64,000 nt of DNA from Polluticaenibacter yanchengensis (GCA_027854065.1 JAQGEF010000018.1:16776-80775), one strand, 5' to 3'; positions 15,863 to 24,867 are shown, counted from the stretch's first letter. Notes: generated from the sequence alone by a model not told the origin. Program-made: numbers and translations.

Positions 15863-16864
15863 ATGAATAAAGCTAAAAGCCTCATTAAATATATACTTAT
15901 ATTTGGATTTGGTATTTTTATAATCTGGTGGATTGGCAAGGATTTAACAGACGAGCAAAAAACACTTTTTTATTCTTCCCTAAAGGAAGCAAATCTTTGG
16001 TTCATTCTTCCTATAAGCCTCCTGGCATTATTAAGTCATTTTTTAAGAGCCAAACGTTGGGGATTAATGCTCCACCAAATGAAATACACTCCAAAAACAA
16101 TGAATCTTTTCCTGGTGACTTTAATTGGCTATTTAGCCAATTTAGGCATTCCCAGGTTAGGAGAAATTCTTAAATGCACTTATCTTAATAAATATGAAAA
16201 GATCCCTGCAGACAAACTGGTTGGAACCATTGTTGTAGAGCGGATTTTCGATATGGTTTGCTTTGCTGCTGTTTTTGGCCTGGCAATACTGGTGGAATTT
16301 AAAACTGTCCTGCATTTCATCAATAACGGACTGTTCAAAAACAGCGGGAACAGTGTTTCCAAATTAATAATATTAGGCTTTATAGCTTTAACAGGATTTT
16401 TGCTGCTTAAGTATTTTTTCAAAAAATTCCCAACAAATAAATTCGTTATAAAAGCTAATGAAATCCTGAAAAACATACAAGCAGGACTGCTATCTATTAT
16501 CAATTTAAAGACAAGGGGGCTTTTTTTAATCTATACTATTTGTATTTGGTTCCTGTACTGGATTCAAATTTACATAGGTTATCAATTCCTGGATTCTTTA
16601 AGTCATTTAAGTATAGGCTCTTCTTTTGCAGTTTTCGCTATTTCCACTATTGCGATTGCTGTAACACCGGGTGGTATCGGGTTATACCAGCTTTTTGTGA
16701 TGCAGGTGCTATTATTATATGGCATTTCAGAAAGTTCAGGGCTGGCTTTTGGATGGATCATGTGGGGCCTTAGTACCATTATCCTTATCATTAGTGGTCT
16801 GATTAGTTTGTTTGTTTTACCTAAAGTAAATAAAAAAATAAATTTACAACCTCAAATATTATGA
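15863..16864 (+). CDS. Lysylphosphatidylglycerol synthase transmembrane / flippase-like membrane protein
   Basis: Polytopic inner-membrane protein of 333 residues from the UPF0104/AglD/LPG-synthetase TM family. Motifs of the family are visible: LLSHFLRAKRWGLML, the GYLANLGIPRLGEILKC segment, VVERIFDM and the C-terminal TPGGIGLYQLF. Related proteins flip or transfer lipid-linked groups, but the substrate here is unknown. Its last four bases overlap the next gene (ATGA), so it is translationally coupled to a heptose/cytidylyltransferase-like enzyme, which hints at cell-envelope glycan or lipid work. Confidence 0.85.
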   Translation: MNKAKSLIKYILIFGFGIFIIWWIGKDLTDEQKTLFYSSLKEANLWFILPISLLALLSHFLRAKRWGLMLHQMKYTPKTMNLFLVTLIGYLANLGIPRLGEILKCTYLNKYEKIPADKLVGTIVVERIFDMVCFAAVFGLAILVEFKTVLHFINNGLFKNSGNSVSKLIILGFIALTGFLLLKYFFKKFPTNKFVIKANEILKNIQAGLLSIINLKTRGLFLIYTICIWFLYWIQIYIGYQFLDSLSHLSIGSSFAVFAISTIAIAVTPGGIGLYQLFVMQVLLLYGISESSGLAFGWIMWGLSTIILIISGLISLFVLPKVNKKINLQPQIL

Positions 16865-17349
16865 GAGAAGTAGCGCATATACCTGCAAAAATACATACGC
16901 TTAAGAGTATTCAACCGATGCTTCAATTATGGAAACTGCGTGGTTATAAAGTAGCATTCACTAACGGCGTTTTCGATCTGTTACATGAAGGGCATATCTT
17001 CTCATTAAGTGAGGCAGCTAAAGAGGCAGATATTCTTGTAGTAGCCATTAATAGTGATGAATCGGTTAAAAGGCTGAAAGGGCCTGAACGGCCATTGAAC
17101 ATCCAGGATGCCAGGGCTTTGGTTATGGCAGCATTAACGATGGTAGATGCAGTCATCATTTTTGAGGAAGATACGCCTATTAATGTTATTACTACGGTAA
17201 TGCCCGATGTATTGGTTAAAGGCGGGGATTATACTGTGGAACAGATTGCCGGGGCTAAAGAAGTGATTGCTAATGGCGGGAAAGTGGTCATTAATAAAAT
17301 TATAGAAGGCATATCTACTACGGGTTTAATTGCAAAAATGAGATCCTGA
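16861..17349 (+). CDS. rfaE2: RfaE2/HldE-C-like nucleotidyltransferase (heptose 1-phosphate adenylyltransferase family)
   Basis: 162-residue single-domain cytidylyltransferase-fold enzyme. TNGVFDLLHEGHIFSL contains the HxGH nucleotide-binding motif; NSDESVKRLKGPERP and VLVKGGDY are the conserved blocks of the ADP-heptose synthase C-terminal domain, and the closing GISTTGLI matches the family STT motif. In Bacteroidota this domain is commonly a stand-alone gene. The reaction expected is D-glycero-beta-D-manno-heptose 1-phosphate plus ATP to ADP-heptose for LPS core. It overlaps the upstream flippase-like gene by 4 bases. Confidence 0.88.
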   Translation: MREVAHIPAKIHTLKSIQPMLQLWKLRGYKVAFTNGVFDLLHEGHIFSLSEAAKEADILVVAINSDESVKRLKGPERPLNIQDARALVMAALTMVDAVIIFEEDTPINVITTVMPDVLVKGGDYTVEQIAGAKEVIANGGKVVINKIIEGISTTGLIAKMRS

Positions 17350-17446
17350 TATTTTATCCAAAATGAATTTCAGCACTCTCCGTTTTTGTGCAGTCGATAT
17401 TTGTACCTGACTTTTTTATACTTTTAAAGTTAAATAATATAAACAC

Positions 17447-17794
17447 ATGAATATAAAAGAACTTATTGGCTGGCAGGATTTTGAAAAAATAGATATGCGC
17501 GTGGGAACGATTGTAAAAGCAGAAGCATTTGCGAAGGCCAGAAAGCCTGCATATCAATTATTAATTGACTTTGGCGCTGATCTGGGCCTGAAAAAGTCCT
17601 CAGCACAGATTACGAACCTCTATCAACCACAAGATTTAATTGGTAAGCAAATTATTGCAGTGGTTAATTTCCCACCAAAGCAGATAGCCAATTTCATCAG
17701 TGAATGCCTGGTGCTGGGGGTGCTTGGCTTGAATGGTGATGTCACATTACTGACAACCTCTTTGGGCACCGCGAACGGGCTACAGATTGCATAA
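17447..17794 (+). CDS. csaA: CsaA-like tRNA-binding / export-related chaperone
   Basis: 115 residues forming a single tRNA-binding (OB-fold) domain of the CsaA / MetRS C-terminal type: DFEKIDMRVGTIVKAEAF, LLIDFGADLGLKKSSAQIT, YQPQDLIGKQIIAVVNFPPK and the final TLLTTSLGTANG are close to the family consensus. CsaA of Bacillus acts as a homodimeric secretion chaperone, while homologues bind tRNA; the native role in Bacteroidota is not settled. Single gene, 97 bases from its upstream neighbour. Confidence 0.9.
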   Translation: MNIKELIGWQDFEKIDMRVGTIVKAEAFAKARKPAYQLLIDFGADLGLKKSSAQITNLYQPQDLIGKQIIAVVNFPPKQIANFISECLVLGVLGLNGDVTLLTTSLGTANGLQIA

Positions 17795-17828
17795 ATAGTT
17801 TACACAACTATTTGTTCAATAAAAACAT

Positions 17829-17836
17829 TATTTTTG
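17829..17836 (+). promoter_or_regulatory. Candidate -7 box for the DUF6580 gene
   Basis: TATTTTTG fits TAnnTTTG, 20 bases upstream of the ATG at 17857. A TTTG sits 14 bases further upstream (17811-17814), shorter than the usual spacing. Confidence 0.45.
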
Positions 17837-17856
17837 TAGCGCAAATTATTGTTATT

Positions 17857-18426
17857 ATGAAAATTGATAAACGTTTACTTCTTGCTTTTGTTATTTTAAT
17901 TGCCGGATCGGTAATTTATAAAGTTATTCCATATGAAACGCGTTCGGCATTTTTGGGCGCCCCGGTTTTAGCAGCATCATTATTTTCAGGCTCTGTTATT
18001 AATGAAAAGAAATACGCCTTTTTAATTCCATTGTTAATTTTATTTTTAGGTGACCTGGTTATGCAGTTGATGCATTGGAACAACCCGGTTTATTCCCCAG
18101 GTTTCTATAGCGGTCAAATCACTAATTACGCTTTAATTATTTCTTTAGTTACAATTGGTTTTTTTACAAACTCAAGGAAGTATGCTTCCATATTGATTGG
18201 TGCCGGTTTAACCGCTACCCTTTTCTTTCTGATGTCTAACTTTATGGTTTGGGCACAGGGTTATGGTTTGCATACGGGTAAAACTCTGAATACTTTGTAT
18301 TTAACCTATATTGACGGCTTACCTTTTTATAAAAATGACCTGATAGGTACTGTTGTATTCAGCTTGGTATTCTTTACAGCTTACAATTTTGCCTTTACCA
18401 GTGAAAAGTCTCAGAAATTGGCTTAA
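17857..18426 (+). CDS. DUF6580-family integral membrane protein
   Basis: 189-residue protein with five or six hydrophobic helices. The pattern LGAPVLAASLFSGSVINEKK, AFLIPLLILFLGDLVMQL and the SNFMVWAQGYGLH segment matches the DUF6580 family (related to ECF-type substrate-binding membrane proteins). The start is placed at the ATG at 17857, just before Lys-Ile-Asp-Lys, because the extra upstream codons have no family counterpart and overlap the likely promoter. Function unknown; transport of a small molecule is a guess from the fold. Confidence 0.75.
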   Translation: MKIDKRLLLAFVILIAGSVIYKVIPYETRSAFLGAPVLAASLFSGSVINEKKYAFLIPLLILFLGDLVMQLMHWNNPVYSPGFYSGQITNYALIISLVTIGFFTNSRKYASILIGAGLTATLFFLMSNFMVWAQGYGLHTGKTLNTLYLTYIDGLPFYKNDLIGTVVFSLVFFTAYNFAFTSEKSQKLA

Positions 18427-18449
18427 TGTGTAAACTTTCTCCTATAAAT

Positions 18450-18478
18450 AAAAAGCGTGTCCGATGGACGCGCTTTTT
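18450..18478. terminator. Bidirectional terminator between DUF6580 and queG
   Basis: Stem AAAAAGCGTGTCC / GGACGCGCTTTTT (one mismatch) with a 3-nt loop and A/T-tracts on both sides. Placed between convergent genes. Confidence 0.85.
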
Positions 18479-18493
18479 ATTTATCAACTAATA

Positions 18494-19441
18494 CTATTCT
18501 TCAAAGGTATCACCGTAAACAAAATGAAGATTTCTTAATATACCACTATACTTACTTCTTTTTAACGAGGAGTGTTTGAATACCACTTTAAAGGTTTCTT
18601 CGGATAGCTCAAACCAATCTTCTTTACTAAGATTCAGTATCTCTGCAATAGGTTCTAATTCTTTGTGGTTATGCGGTTTACTGAACCTGTTCCAGGGGCA
18701 GACGTCCTGGCAGGTGTCGCAGCCAAACATCCAGCCGTCAAATTTATCTTTATAGTTTGGATCTATCATGGCCGCCTTCAGTTCAATGGTATGATATGAG
18801 ATACACTTGCTGCCATCAATTTCTTTTCCGGGTAAAATTGCTTCTGTGGGACAGGCATCAATGCAACGTGTACAGGAACCGCAATAATCTTTTGCATAAG
18901 GTTCATCCGGCTCTAATTTTAAATCGGTGATGAGTGTAGCGATGAAAAAAAATGAACCGGCCTGCTTGTTAATAACATTGCCATTTTTACCGATCCACCC
19001 GAGACCTGATCGTAAAGCCCATGACCGCTCTAAAACAGGGGCACTGTCAACAAAACCACGTCCGTTCACCTCTCCTACCTGCGCCCTTAGCTCGAAAAGG
19101 AATTCATGTAACTTTGCTCTTATTACTTCATGATAGTCCTGACCATAAGCATACTTACTGATTTTCGGTGCATCTTCTGCCTGGACCTGGGAAGGATAAT
19201 AATTAAACAATAATGTAATAACAGATTTTGCACCTGGTACGAGCAGTGACGGATTGACACGTAAATCGAAATGATTTTCCATGTATTGCATATTTCCATG
19301 CCTGCCGTTTCTTAACCATTTTTCCAACCTGGCTGCATCTGCATCCAGATACTCAGCTTTTGCAACGCCACAAAAATCAAATCCAAGTTTTTTTGCCAGG
19401 TCCTTTATTAATGATTTATTTAAAACGGCATTTAAAAGCAT
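18494..19441 (-). CDS. queG: Epoxyqueuosine reductase
   Basis: Last step of queuosine biosynthesis: reduction of epoxyqueuosine in tRNA (GUN anticodons) with cobalamin and Fe-S clusters. The N-terminal domain has GFDFCGVAKAEYLD and the RHGNMQYMENH motif; two [4Fe-4S] motifs follow, CGSCTRCIDACPTEAI and CDTCQDVCPWNR. 315 residues from the ATG at 19441, normal for QueG; a TTG four codons upstream also keeps the frame open. Single gene, convergent with DUF6580. The 19442-19748 gap upstream holds the AAAACGT repeats described below and nothing else recognisable. Confidence 0.93.
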   Translation of the reverse strand: MLLNAVLNKSLIKDLAKKLGFDFCGVAKAEYLDADAARLEKWLRNGRHGNMQYMENHFDLRVNPSLLVPGAKSVITLLFNYYPSQVQAEDAPKISKYAYGQDYHEVIRAKLHEFLFELRAQVGEVNGRGFVDSAPVLERSWALRSGLGWIGKNGNVINKQAGSFFFIATLITDLKLEPDEPYAKDYCGSCTRCIDACPTEAILPGKEIDGSKCISYHTIELKAAMIDPNYKDKFDGWMFGCDTCQDVCPWNRFSKPHNHKELEPIAEILNLSKEDWFELSEETFKVVFKHSSLKRSKYSGILRNLHFVYGDTFEE

Positions 19442-19659
19442 CTGAATAATCAATGAATTTGGACAAAGATATGTACATAAAAGAAATCCGGTTTATAATT
19501 GATAACTGCAGCAGCATTCAACCGTCCTCTATTCTACGGGATATTCTTACTGACAATAGCAATATAAATAATAACCAGCTCATAAAGCCGTCCTGTTTTA
19601 AAGCCTGATCCGAAAAAATCTAAAATAAAAAAACATGTACATAAAATATATTCTATAAT

Positions 19660-19746
19660 TAAAACGTATATATTGCGTCACTAAATCATAGACTTATAAA
19701 TTCATTTTTATAAGCAACGATGATAACATTAAACTAAAACGTATAT
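19660..19746. promoter_or_regulatory. Two direct TAAAACGTATAT repeats and an inverted repeat upstream of the DUF3857 operon
   Basis: TAAAACGTATAT occurs at 19660-19671 and 19735-19746, and a perfect inverted repeat CTTATAAA / TTTATAAG (19693-19714) lies between them. The second copy abuts the ATG at 19749. The reverse complement of TAAAACGT also lies just upstream of the GntR-family gene at 24790, making this a candidate operator for that regulator. Confidence 0.4.
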
Positions 19747-19748
19747 CT

Positions 19749-19826
19749 ATGCATCCAAAACACCTTATTCTTTCATTTACTGCTTTTCTTTTGGTTATCA
19801 ATTGTGTTGCTCAAAAAAAAAGATAA
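19749..19826 (+). other. Out-of-frame signal-peptide leader of the first DUF3857 gene
   Basis: An ATG at 19749 opens a 25-codon frame, MHPKHLILSFTAFLLVINCV then AQKKR and stop, a textbook export signal. It is one base out of frame with the long downstream frame; the two meet in an A9 tract (19813-19821). With eight A residues the leader would run directly into KKDKVKFGVILA. Either the tract slips, varies between cells, or this genome or assembly carries a one-base frameshift. Confidence 0.7.
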
Positions 19827-21753
19827 AGTAAAATTCGGAGTTATTTTAGCCAGTGAGTTCAATACACCCGATACCGGCATTTATAAAAGTGCAGATGCTA
19901 TTTACATTTTTGACCGAGGAAGTTCTAAAATGGAGGGTAATACCAAAGGCTTTTTCTCTATTGTCTTTGAAAGGCATTTAAGAATAAAAATAAATAATGC
20001 GAATGGGGTTGACGCTTCTACTATCGAGATACCTTTTTATACGTCACAGGGATTAGATGAAAAGATGCTTGCATTAAAAGGCGTAACTTTTAATTTAGAG
20101 AACAATAAAGTAAGTGAAACGGAGTTGACGAATAATATTGTCTTTACAGAAAAGATCAATAAGAACGTATCTGTAAAGAAATTTACAATGCCGGGGGTAA
20201 AAGCAGGCTCTATTGTTGATATTTTCTATAAAACCAAAAGTGATTACCTGAATAATTTTCAACCCTGGGAGTTCCAGCATAAATATCCCATCATACTAAG
20301 TGAATACGAGGTACTGATCCCTGATTTTTTTCATTATGTGAAAGCGATGAATGTAAAGTCAAAGTTGCACCTGGATGAGAAATCAAGTTATAATGAAACA
20401 TTCAGTATTATTGATAATTCTGGCATTTCTACCGACAGGGCCACTCTTAGTGGGAACGTCACTGTCAATAAATGGCAGCTGATAAATCTACCAGGCTTAA
20501 AGGAGGAGATCTTTACAAGTTCTATTGATAACCATATATCAAAAGTGACGTTCCAGTTAAACGGTTATCAATTTCCAAATATGGCATATAAGCCTTTAAA
20601 AGAAGACTGGCCGAAAGTATCGAAAAACCTGTTGGAAAGTGAAAGTTTTGGTGCGCCCATATTCACAAGAACCGGCTATCTTGAAGACATTCTGAAAAGC
20701 AAAAATTTAAACACCGGAAGCGATAAAGAAAAGGCTCAGAAAATCTTTGAATACGTCAGGGATAATTTTACCTGTACCAAAACCTATGGCATTTATATAG
20801 CGGAGGATGGTATTAAAAACCTATTAAAAAACAAAAACGGCAGTGCAGCGGAAATTAATTTATTGCTAACAGGATTATTAAAAAAAGCAGGCATCAACAC
20901 CAGCCCGGCGATACTTAGTACCAGGGGCAATGAAAGAGTGCATACAGACTTTCCTCTGATGGATAGGTATAATTATGTTATTTCGTCCATATTTTTTGAT
21001 AACGAATCTTATTTTTTAGATGCGACCCAACCTTACTTATCTTTTGGTAACCTCCCCCTTAAATGTTATAACGGCAATGTCAGAATTTTAAATAATGAGG
21101 TTTCTGTTGCGGAATTGGAAACCCAACATGTAATAGAAAAGAAAATTACAAGCATTATTGGAATACCGTTTGAAAAGGATAAACTGGACATTGCGATTCA
21201 AACAAATTATCCTTATTTTGAATCGTCCAGGATCAGGGAAAATATCCAAAAAAACGGGAAAGATAATTATATCAAAGAATTAAAATCCAAAATCAATAAT
21301 GATTATACAGTAGATAGTGTATCTATATTGAACATTGATGACAAAAGTGAAAAAATAGTAACCAATATTTATATCAAAGTTCCTTTAACTGAGGATGTGA
21401 ATTATCTTAACCCATTATTTACAGAGGAGCAGTCAGAGTCCCCGTTTAAATCAGATACCAGGTATTACCCGGTAGAACTACCATACGCGATTAATAGCGT
21501 GATTAATACCAACATCACGTTACCAGAAGGATATGAAATATCTGAAGCACCAAAATCGGAAAAAGTCGCATTTATGGAATCTTTGGTTCATTATAATTAC
21601 CTGGTGGCTAAAAAGAAAAATGAAATTCAGTTGAACTGTGTTAATAATGTAAAGCAGACTTTTTTTGAGGCAGAGGATTATCCCCATTTAAAATCCTATT
21701 ACAATTACATTATTAATAAATCTAAAGAACAGTTTGTAATAAAAAAACTATAA
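19804..21753 (+). CDS. DUF3857 / transglutaminase-like exported protein, catalytically degenerate
   Basis: The open frame (GTG at 19804) encodes about 649 residues with the DUF3857 beta-domain first (KFGVILASEFNT, FERHLRIKI, GVKAGSIVDIFYKTKSDYL, WEFQHKYPI), then a transglutaminase-like domain (IFEYVRDNFTC to YFLDATQPYLSFG) and a C-terminal DUF3858-like beta region. In the transglutaminase part the catalytic Cys position reads GSAAEINLLL and the His position reads YNYVISSIFF, so the usual Cys-His pair is missing and it is probably a pseudo-enzyme. The true start is probably the out-of-frame signal peptide at 19749. The gene ends by overlapping the next start by one base (TAATG), so the two are coupled. 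Role unknown; such pairs are frequent in Bacteroidota. Confidence 0.8.
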   Translation: MLLKKKDKVKFGVILASEFNTPDTGIYKSADAIYIFDRGSSKMEGNTKGFFSIVFERHLRIKINNANGVDASTIEIPFYTSQGLDEKMLALKGVTFNLENNKVSETELTNNIVFTEKINKNVSVKKFTMPGVKAGSIVDIFYKTKSDYLNNFQPWEFQHKYPIILSEYEVLIPDFFHYVKAMNVKSKLHLDEKSSYNETFSIIDNSGISTDRATLSGNVTVNKWQLINLPGLKEEIFTSSIDNHISKVTFQLNGYQFPNMAYKPLKEDWPKVSKNLLESESFGAPIFTRTGYLEDILKSKNLNTGSDKEKAQKIFEYVRDNFTCTKTYGIYIAEDGIKNLLKNKNGSAAEINLLLTGLLKKAGINTSPAILSTRGNERVHTDFPLMDRYNYVISSIFFDNESYFLDATQPYLSFGNLPLKCYNGNVRILNNEVSVAELETQHVIEKKITSIIGIPFEKDKLDIAIQTNYPYFESSRIRENIQKNGKDNYIKELKSKINNDYTVDSVSILNIDDKSEKIVTNIYIKVPLTEDVNYLNPLFTEEQSESPFKSDTRYYPVELPYAINSVINTNITLPEGYEISEAPKSEKVAFMESLVHYNYLVAKKKNEIQLNCVNNVKQTFFEAEDYPHLKSYYNYIINKSKEQFVIKKL

Positions 21754-23663
21754 TGAAAAAAGCAATATTGTTTACTCTAACCATACTTTATAATATACTC
21801 CTGAGCGCCCAGGGAGATTATAATATTCTTAAAATAAACCCGGACCTTTTAAAAAATGCTAATGTTGTAAAACGGGTTGAACAGACAGAGATTGATTTAA
21901 CCAAACTGGACAAGGTTGTTACAAAAACAAAAGTGGCGTACACTATTTTAAACAAGAATGCAGACAAATATGCTTATTTATCGTTACCATACAATAAGCT
22001 TTCATCCATTAACAGCATGAACGCTAACTTGTACGATGCATTCGGTATCAAGATTAAATCTTCAAAAAAAAGTGATATCAATGATGAAAGCAATTCCAGC
22101 AATTCAAATCTTGCGGATGATGACAGGCTGAAATGGATCAACTTTTTTCATAAGACCTATCCCTACACCGTAGAGTTTGAATATGAAATGACCGCAAAAT
22201 ACAGCATGTTTATTCCCGGTGCTTATCCGGTTTATGGGGCAAATATGTCTGCTGAAAAAACAAGCTATCAGGTAATCACCAATCCTGGCTACCAGTTGAG
22301 ACACAGAGAAAGAAATCTTTCTATAAAACCAACAATAACAGACCATAAAAATACGACTACCTATTCATGGGAATTACCGGCAGTAAACGCATTTTTAAGT
22401 GAAGAGTTCATGACACCATGGAAGAGTATTCTACCATCAATAAGCGTTGCGCCATCAACCTTCTACCTGGAGGGATTCCAGGGTAATATGAGTTCATGGA
22501 AAGACTTTGGTTTGTTTCAACAGCAACTACTAACCGGTAAAGACATCCTCCCGGACCATTTAAAACAATATGTTTCAAGTGTAGTGGCTTCATCGAAATC
22601 TCAAAAAGAAACCATTAATACATTGTTCCGCTATCTTCAGAATAACACCCGGTATATCAGCATACAGTTAGGCGTTGGTGGTTGGCAACCACATGATGCT
22701 AAATTTGTAGCAGACAAAAAATTCGGCGATTGCAAAGCTTTAACCAATTTCATGGGCGCATTACTGAAAGAAGCAAAAATACCTTCTCACTATGCACTTA
22801 TTAAAGCCGGAAGAAACTTAAGCGACCGGGAATTCGAAGAGGATTTTGTTTCCAGCCAATTCAACCATGTAATATTATGTGTTCCTAATAATAAAGATAC
22901 TGTTTGGCTGGAATGTACCAGCAATATTATAGAGCCGGGTTTTCTTGGTTCATTCACTCAAAACAGGCCGGCATTATTAATTACTGAAAATGGTGGTATA
23001 CTGGTAAGAACACCTGTTTACAATTACAACAAGAACTTAAAGACAAGGACTGTAAAGGCTACAGTGTTACCACAGGGAGGATTAGACATTAATATTACGA
23101 CCCGTTATAAAAACATGCAACAGGAACCGAAACTTTCATTATACAAAAACTTTTCGGAAAATGATTTGAAAGACGAATTGACCAATACATTCCAACTGGC
23201 AAGCTATTCTATAAATAGTCACAATTACAGTATTCCTGACAGTACTATCCCCGAAATTATTGAGACATTAAATATCTCCACAGAAAAATATTGCCAGGTC
23301 AGCGGTAAAAGAATTTTTATTGTATCAAATATCATTACCAAAAACAACATATCGCCTAAAACAGACAGCACAAAAAAATACGATTTCTTTTTTGGAAGCG
23401 GGTTTGTAGAAACAGACACCATTAATATACAGTTACCGGGAGGTTATAAACCAGAGAGTAAATTAATTGATGTTGCATATAAAACAGTGTTTGGGAATTA
23501 CCGGTATAGCCAATCTTTTGTAAATAATACACTGACGACTATCAGAACCTTTGAAAAGTTCGATAATGTTTATAAAGTGGGGTTATACAATGAAGCGGCA
23601 GAGTTTTATACCAAAGTTTACAAAACAGACCGGGCAAAATCAGTATTTGTAAAAGAAGAATAA
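21753..23663 (+). CDS. DUF3857 / transglutaminase-like exported protein with intact active site
   Basis: 636-residue secreted protein: signal peptide MKKAILFTLTILYNILLSAQ, DUF3857 domain (IDLTKLDKVVTKTKVAYTIL, VEFEYEM) and a transglutaminase core with GDCKALTNFMGALLKEAKIP (Cys), QFNHVILCVPN (His) and TVWLECTSN (acidic). It is coupled to the preceding degenerate paralogue, so the pair may act as enzyme plus binding partner. A cysteine protease or cross-linking activity is possible for the fold; substrate unknown. A perfect 13-base hairpin terminates the operon. Confidence 0.88.
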   Translation: MKKAILFTLTILYNILLSAQGDYNILKINPDLLKNANVVKRVEQTEIDLTKLDKVVTKTKVAYTILNKNADKYAYLSLPYNKLSSINSMNANLYDAFGIKIKSSKKSDINDESNSSNSNLADDDRLKWINFFHKTYPYTVEFEYEMTAKYSMFIPGAYPVYGANMSAEKTSYQVITNPGYQLRHRERNLSIKPTITDHKNTTTYSWELPAVNAFLSEEFMTPWKSILPSISVAPSTFYLEGFQGNMSSWKDFGLFQQQLLTGKDILPDHLKQYVSSVVASSKSQKETINTLFRYLQNNTRYISIQLGVGGWQPHDAKFVADKKFGDCKALTNFMGALLKEAKIPSHYALIKAGRNLSDREFEEDFVSSQFNHVILCVPNNKDTVWLECTSNIIEPGFLGSFTQNRPALLITENGGILVRTPVYNYNKNLKTRTVKATVLPQGGLDINITTRYKNMQQEPKLSLYKNFSENDLKDELTNTFQLASYSINSHNYSIPDSTIPEIIETLNISTEKYCQVSGKRIFIVSNIITKNNISPKTDSTKKYDFFFGSGFVETDTINIQLPGGYKPESKLIDVAYKTVFGNYRYSQSFVNNTLTTIRTFEKFDNVYKVGLYNEAAEFYTKVYKTDRAKSVFVKEE

Positions 23664-23684
23664 CTGAAACGGCTATCCGCAAAA

Positions 23685-23732
23685 CAATAATGGCTGTCAT
23701 CCTTAATATCTTAAGTGTTACAGCCATTATTG
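23685..23732. terminator. Bidirectional hairpin between the DUF3857 operon and GntR
   Basis: Perfect 13-base arms CAATAATGGCTGT / ACAGCCATTATTG around a 22-base loop, followed by TTTAAA. Lies between convergent genes. Confidence 0.7.
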
Positions 23733-23755
23733 TTTAAAGATGCAGTTGACATTTA

Positions 23756-24790
23756 TTATATTGAAGGTCGGACTGTCAATTTAAAAGGCACTTCATAATG
23801 TTCTAATGACTTGTTCAATATTGCTTCAGCAGCTTTTGCGCCCATTACCTCAAAATTTGTACTGATTGTAGTAATACCATTCAGGATGATTTTTTTCAAT
23901 GGTGTTTCATTATATGAAATCACCCCCACATCTTTCCCAACTTTCAGTTTGTGTTTCAAAATATTTTCAACTAGTGTCACTAAATCACCTTCCATTAGAT
24001 TGATGTAAACCTCTCCCTTTTTAACAGTGTATGTATTAATATCTTTAATGACATCCGTTTTCATTTTGTGCACTTTGCCAAACTTCAGGAATCCTTTCAA
24101 TATCTCATTCGGATAATATGAAGCTTCAGGAAAGATAATTTTAATAGCTTCATACTTCGACAAAAGTTCTTTGGCCTGTTCAAGCGTTTCAAAAATATCC
24201 TTTTCAAAATTTTCATAAACCGCTGCAAAGTCCCCTGTTACACCCTGTACTAATTTATCCAATAACAAAAGTTTCTCTTTCGGAATGGTATTCAGTACCT
24301 CGTAAGCGTTTTCTGCGCCATCCAAAAAGTGAGGAATGACTACATAATAGTCGTAATCATTTGTATTATTCGCTACCAGTTTTTTGAAGTAGTTAAAATC
24401 ATTATTGTATATAAAAAAATCGATAGTGGCCTGTTCCGCTAAAGTTCTGACAAACGCATCATAGACAATCTTTTTATGAGCACTCAGCTTATTAAACAGT
24501 AAGCAAATTTTAATGGTTTTATCGACCTCCGTATTTTTTACGAAATAGCCTTTTCCAGGAACTGACCCCAGGATACCTAACTGTTTTAAATACTTGTAGC
24601 CTTTCTCCGCTGTATCCCTTGATATTTCAAATTCAAAACTCAACTCATTAATGGACGGGAGTATCTCATCCTTTTTAATAGCGCCTTCTGCAATTGCATT
24701 TTTAATACAATTTGCCAATTGCATATATTTCGGATTGGCAGAATGAAAGTCAATATTCAAATATTGATAAATGAGTGGCTTTTTAATCAT
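23756..24790 (-). CDS. GntR-family regulator with periplasmic-binding-protein-like effector domain
   Basis: 344 residues. N-terminal winged helix of GntR type (PKYMQLANCIKNAIAEGAI, EILPSINELSFEFEISRDTA, GSVPGKGYFVKN), then a LacI/RbsR-like sensor domain (KICLLFNKLSAHKKIVYDAF to GAKAAEAILNKSLEH). In Bacteroidota this architecture typically controls sugar or nucleoside utilisation. No transport or catabolic gene adjoins it; the nearest possible target is the convergent DUF3857 operon, whose leader shares a TAAAACGT motif with this gene's own upstream region. The effector is unknown. Confidence 0.88.
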   Translation of the reverse strand: MIKKPLIYQYLNIDFHSANPKYMQLANCIKNAIAEGAIKKDEILPSINELSFEFEISRDTAEKGYKYLKQLGILGSVPGKGYFVKNTEVDKTIKICLLFNKLSAHKKIVYDAFVRTLAEQATIDFFIYNNDFNYFKKLVANNTNDYDYYVVIPHFLDGAENAYEVLNTIPKEKLLLLDKLVQGVTGDFAAVYENFEKDIFETLEQAKELLSKYEAIKIIFPEASYYPNEILKGFLKFGKVHKMKTDVIKDINTYTVKKGEVYINLMEGDLVTLVENILKHKLKVGKDVGVISYNETPLKKIILNGITTISTNFEVMGAKAAEAILNKSLEHYEVPFKLTVRPSI

Positions 24791-24806
24791 AACTATAAAA
24801 TGTGCA

Positions 24807-24814
24807 ACGTTTTA
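24807..24814 (-). promoter_or_regulatory. TAAAACGT motif upstream of the GntR gene
   Basis: Reverse complement ACGTTTTA on the plus strand, 17 bases before the GntR start codon; identical to the core of the two repeats at 19660 and 19735. Possible autoregulatory half-site. An 8-mer of this composition can also recur by chance. Confidence 0.3.
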
Positions 24815-24867
24815 AAGTTTCAGAAGCATCCAAATTTAGGATTTTTAAATGATTTCAACGGTTTTAT

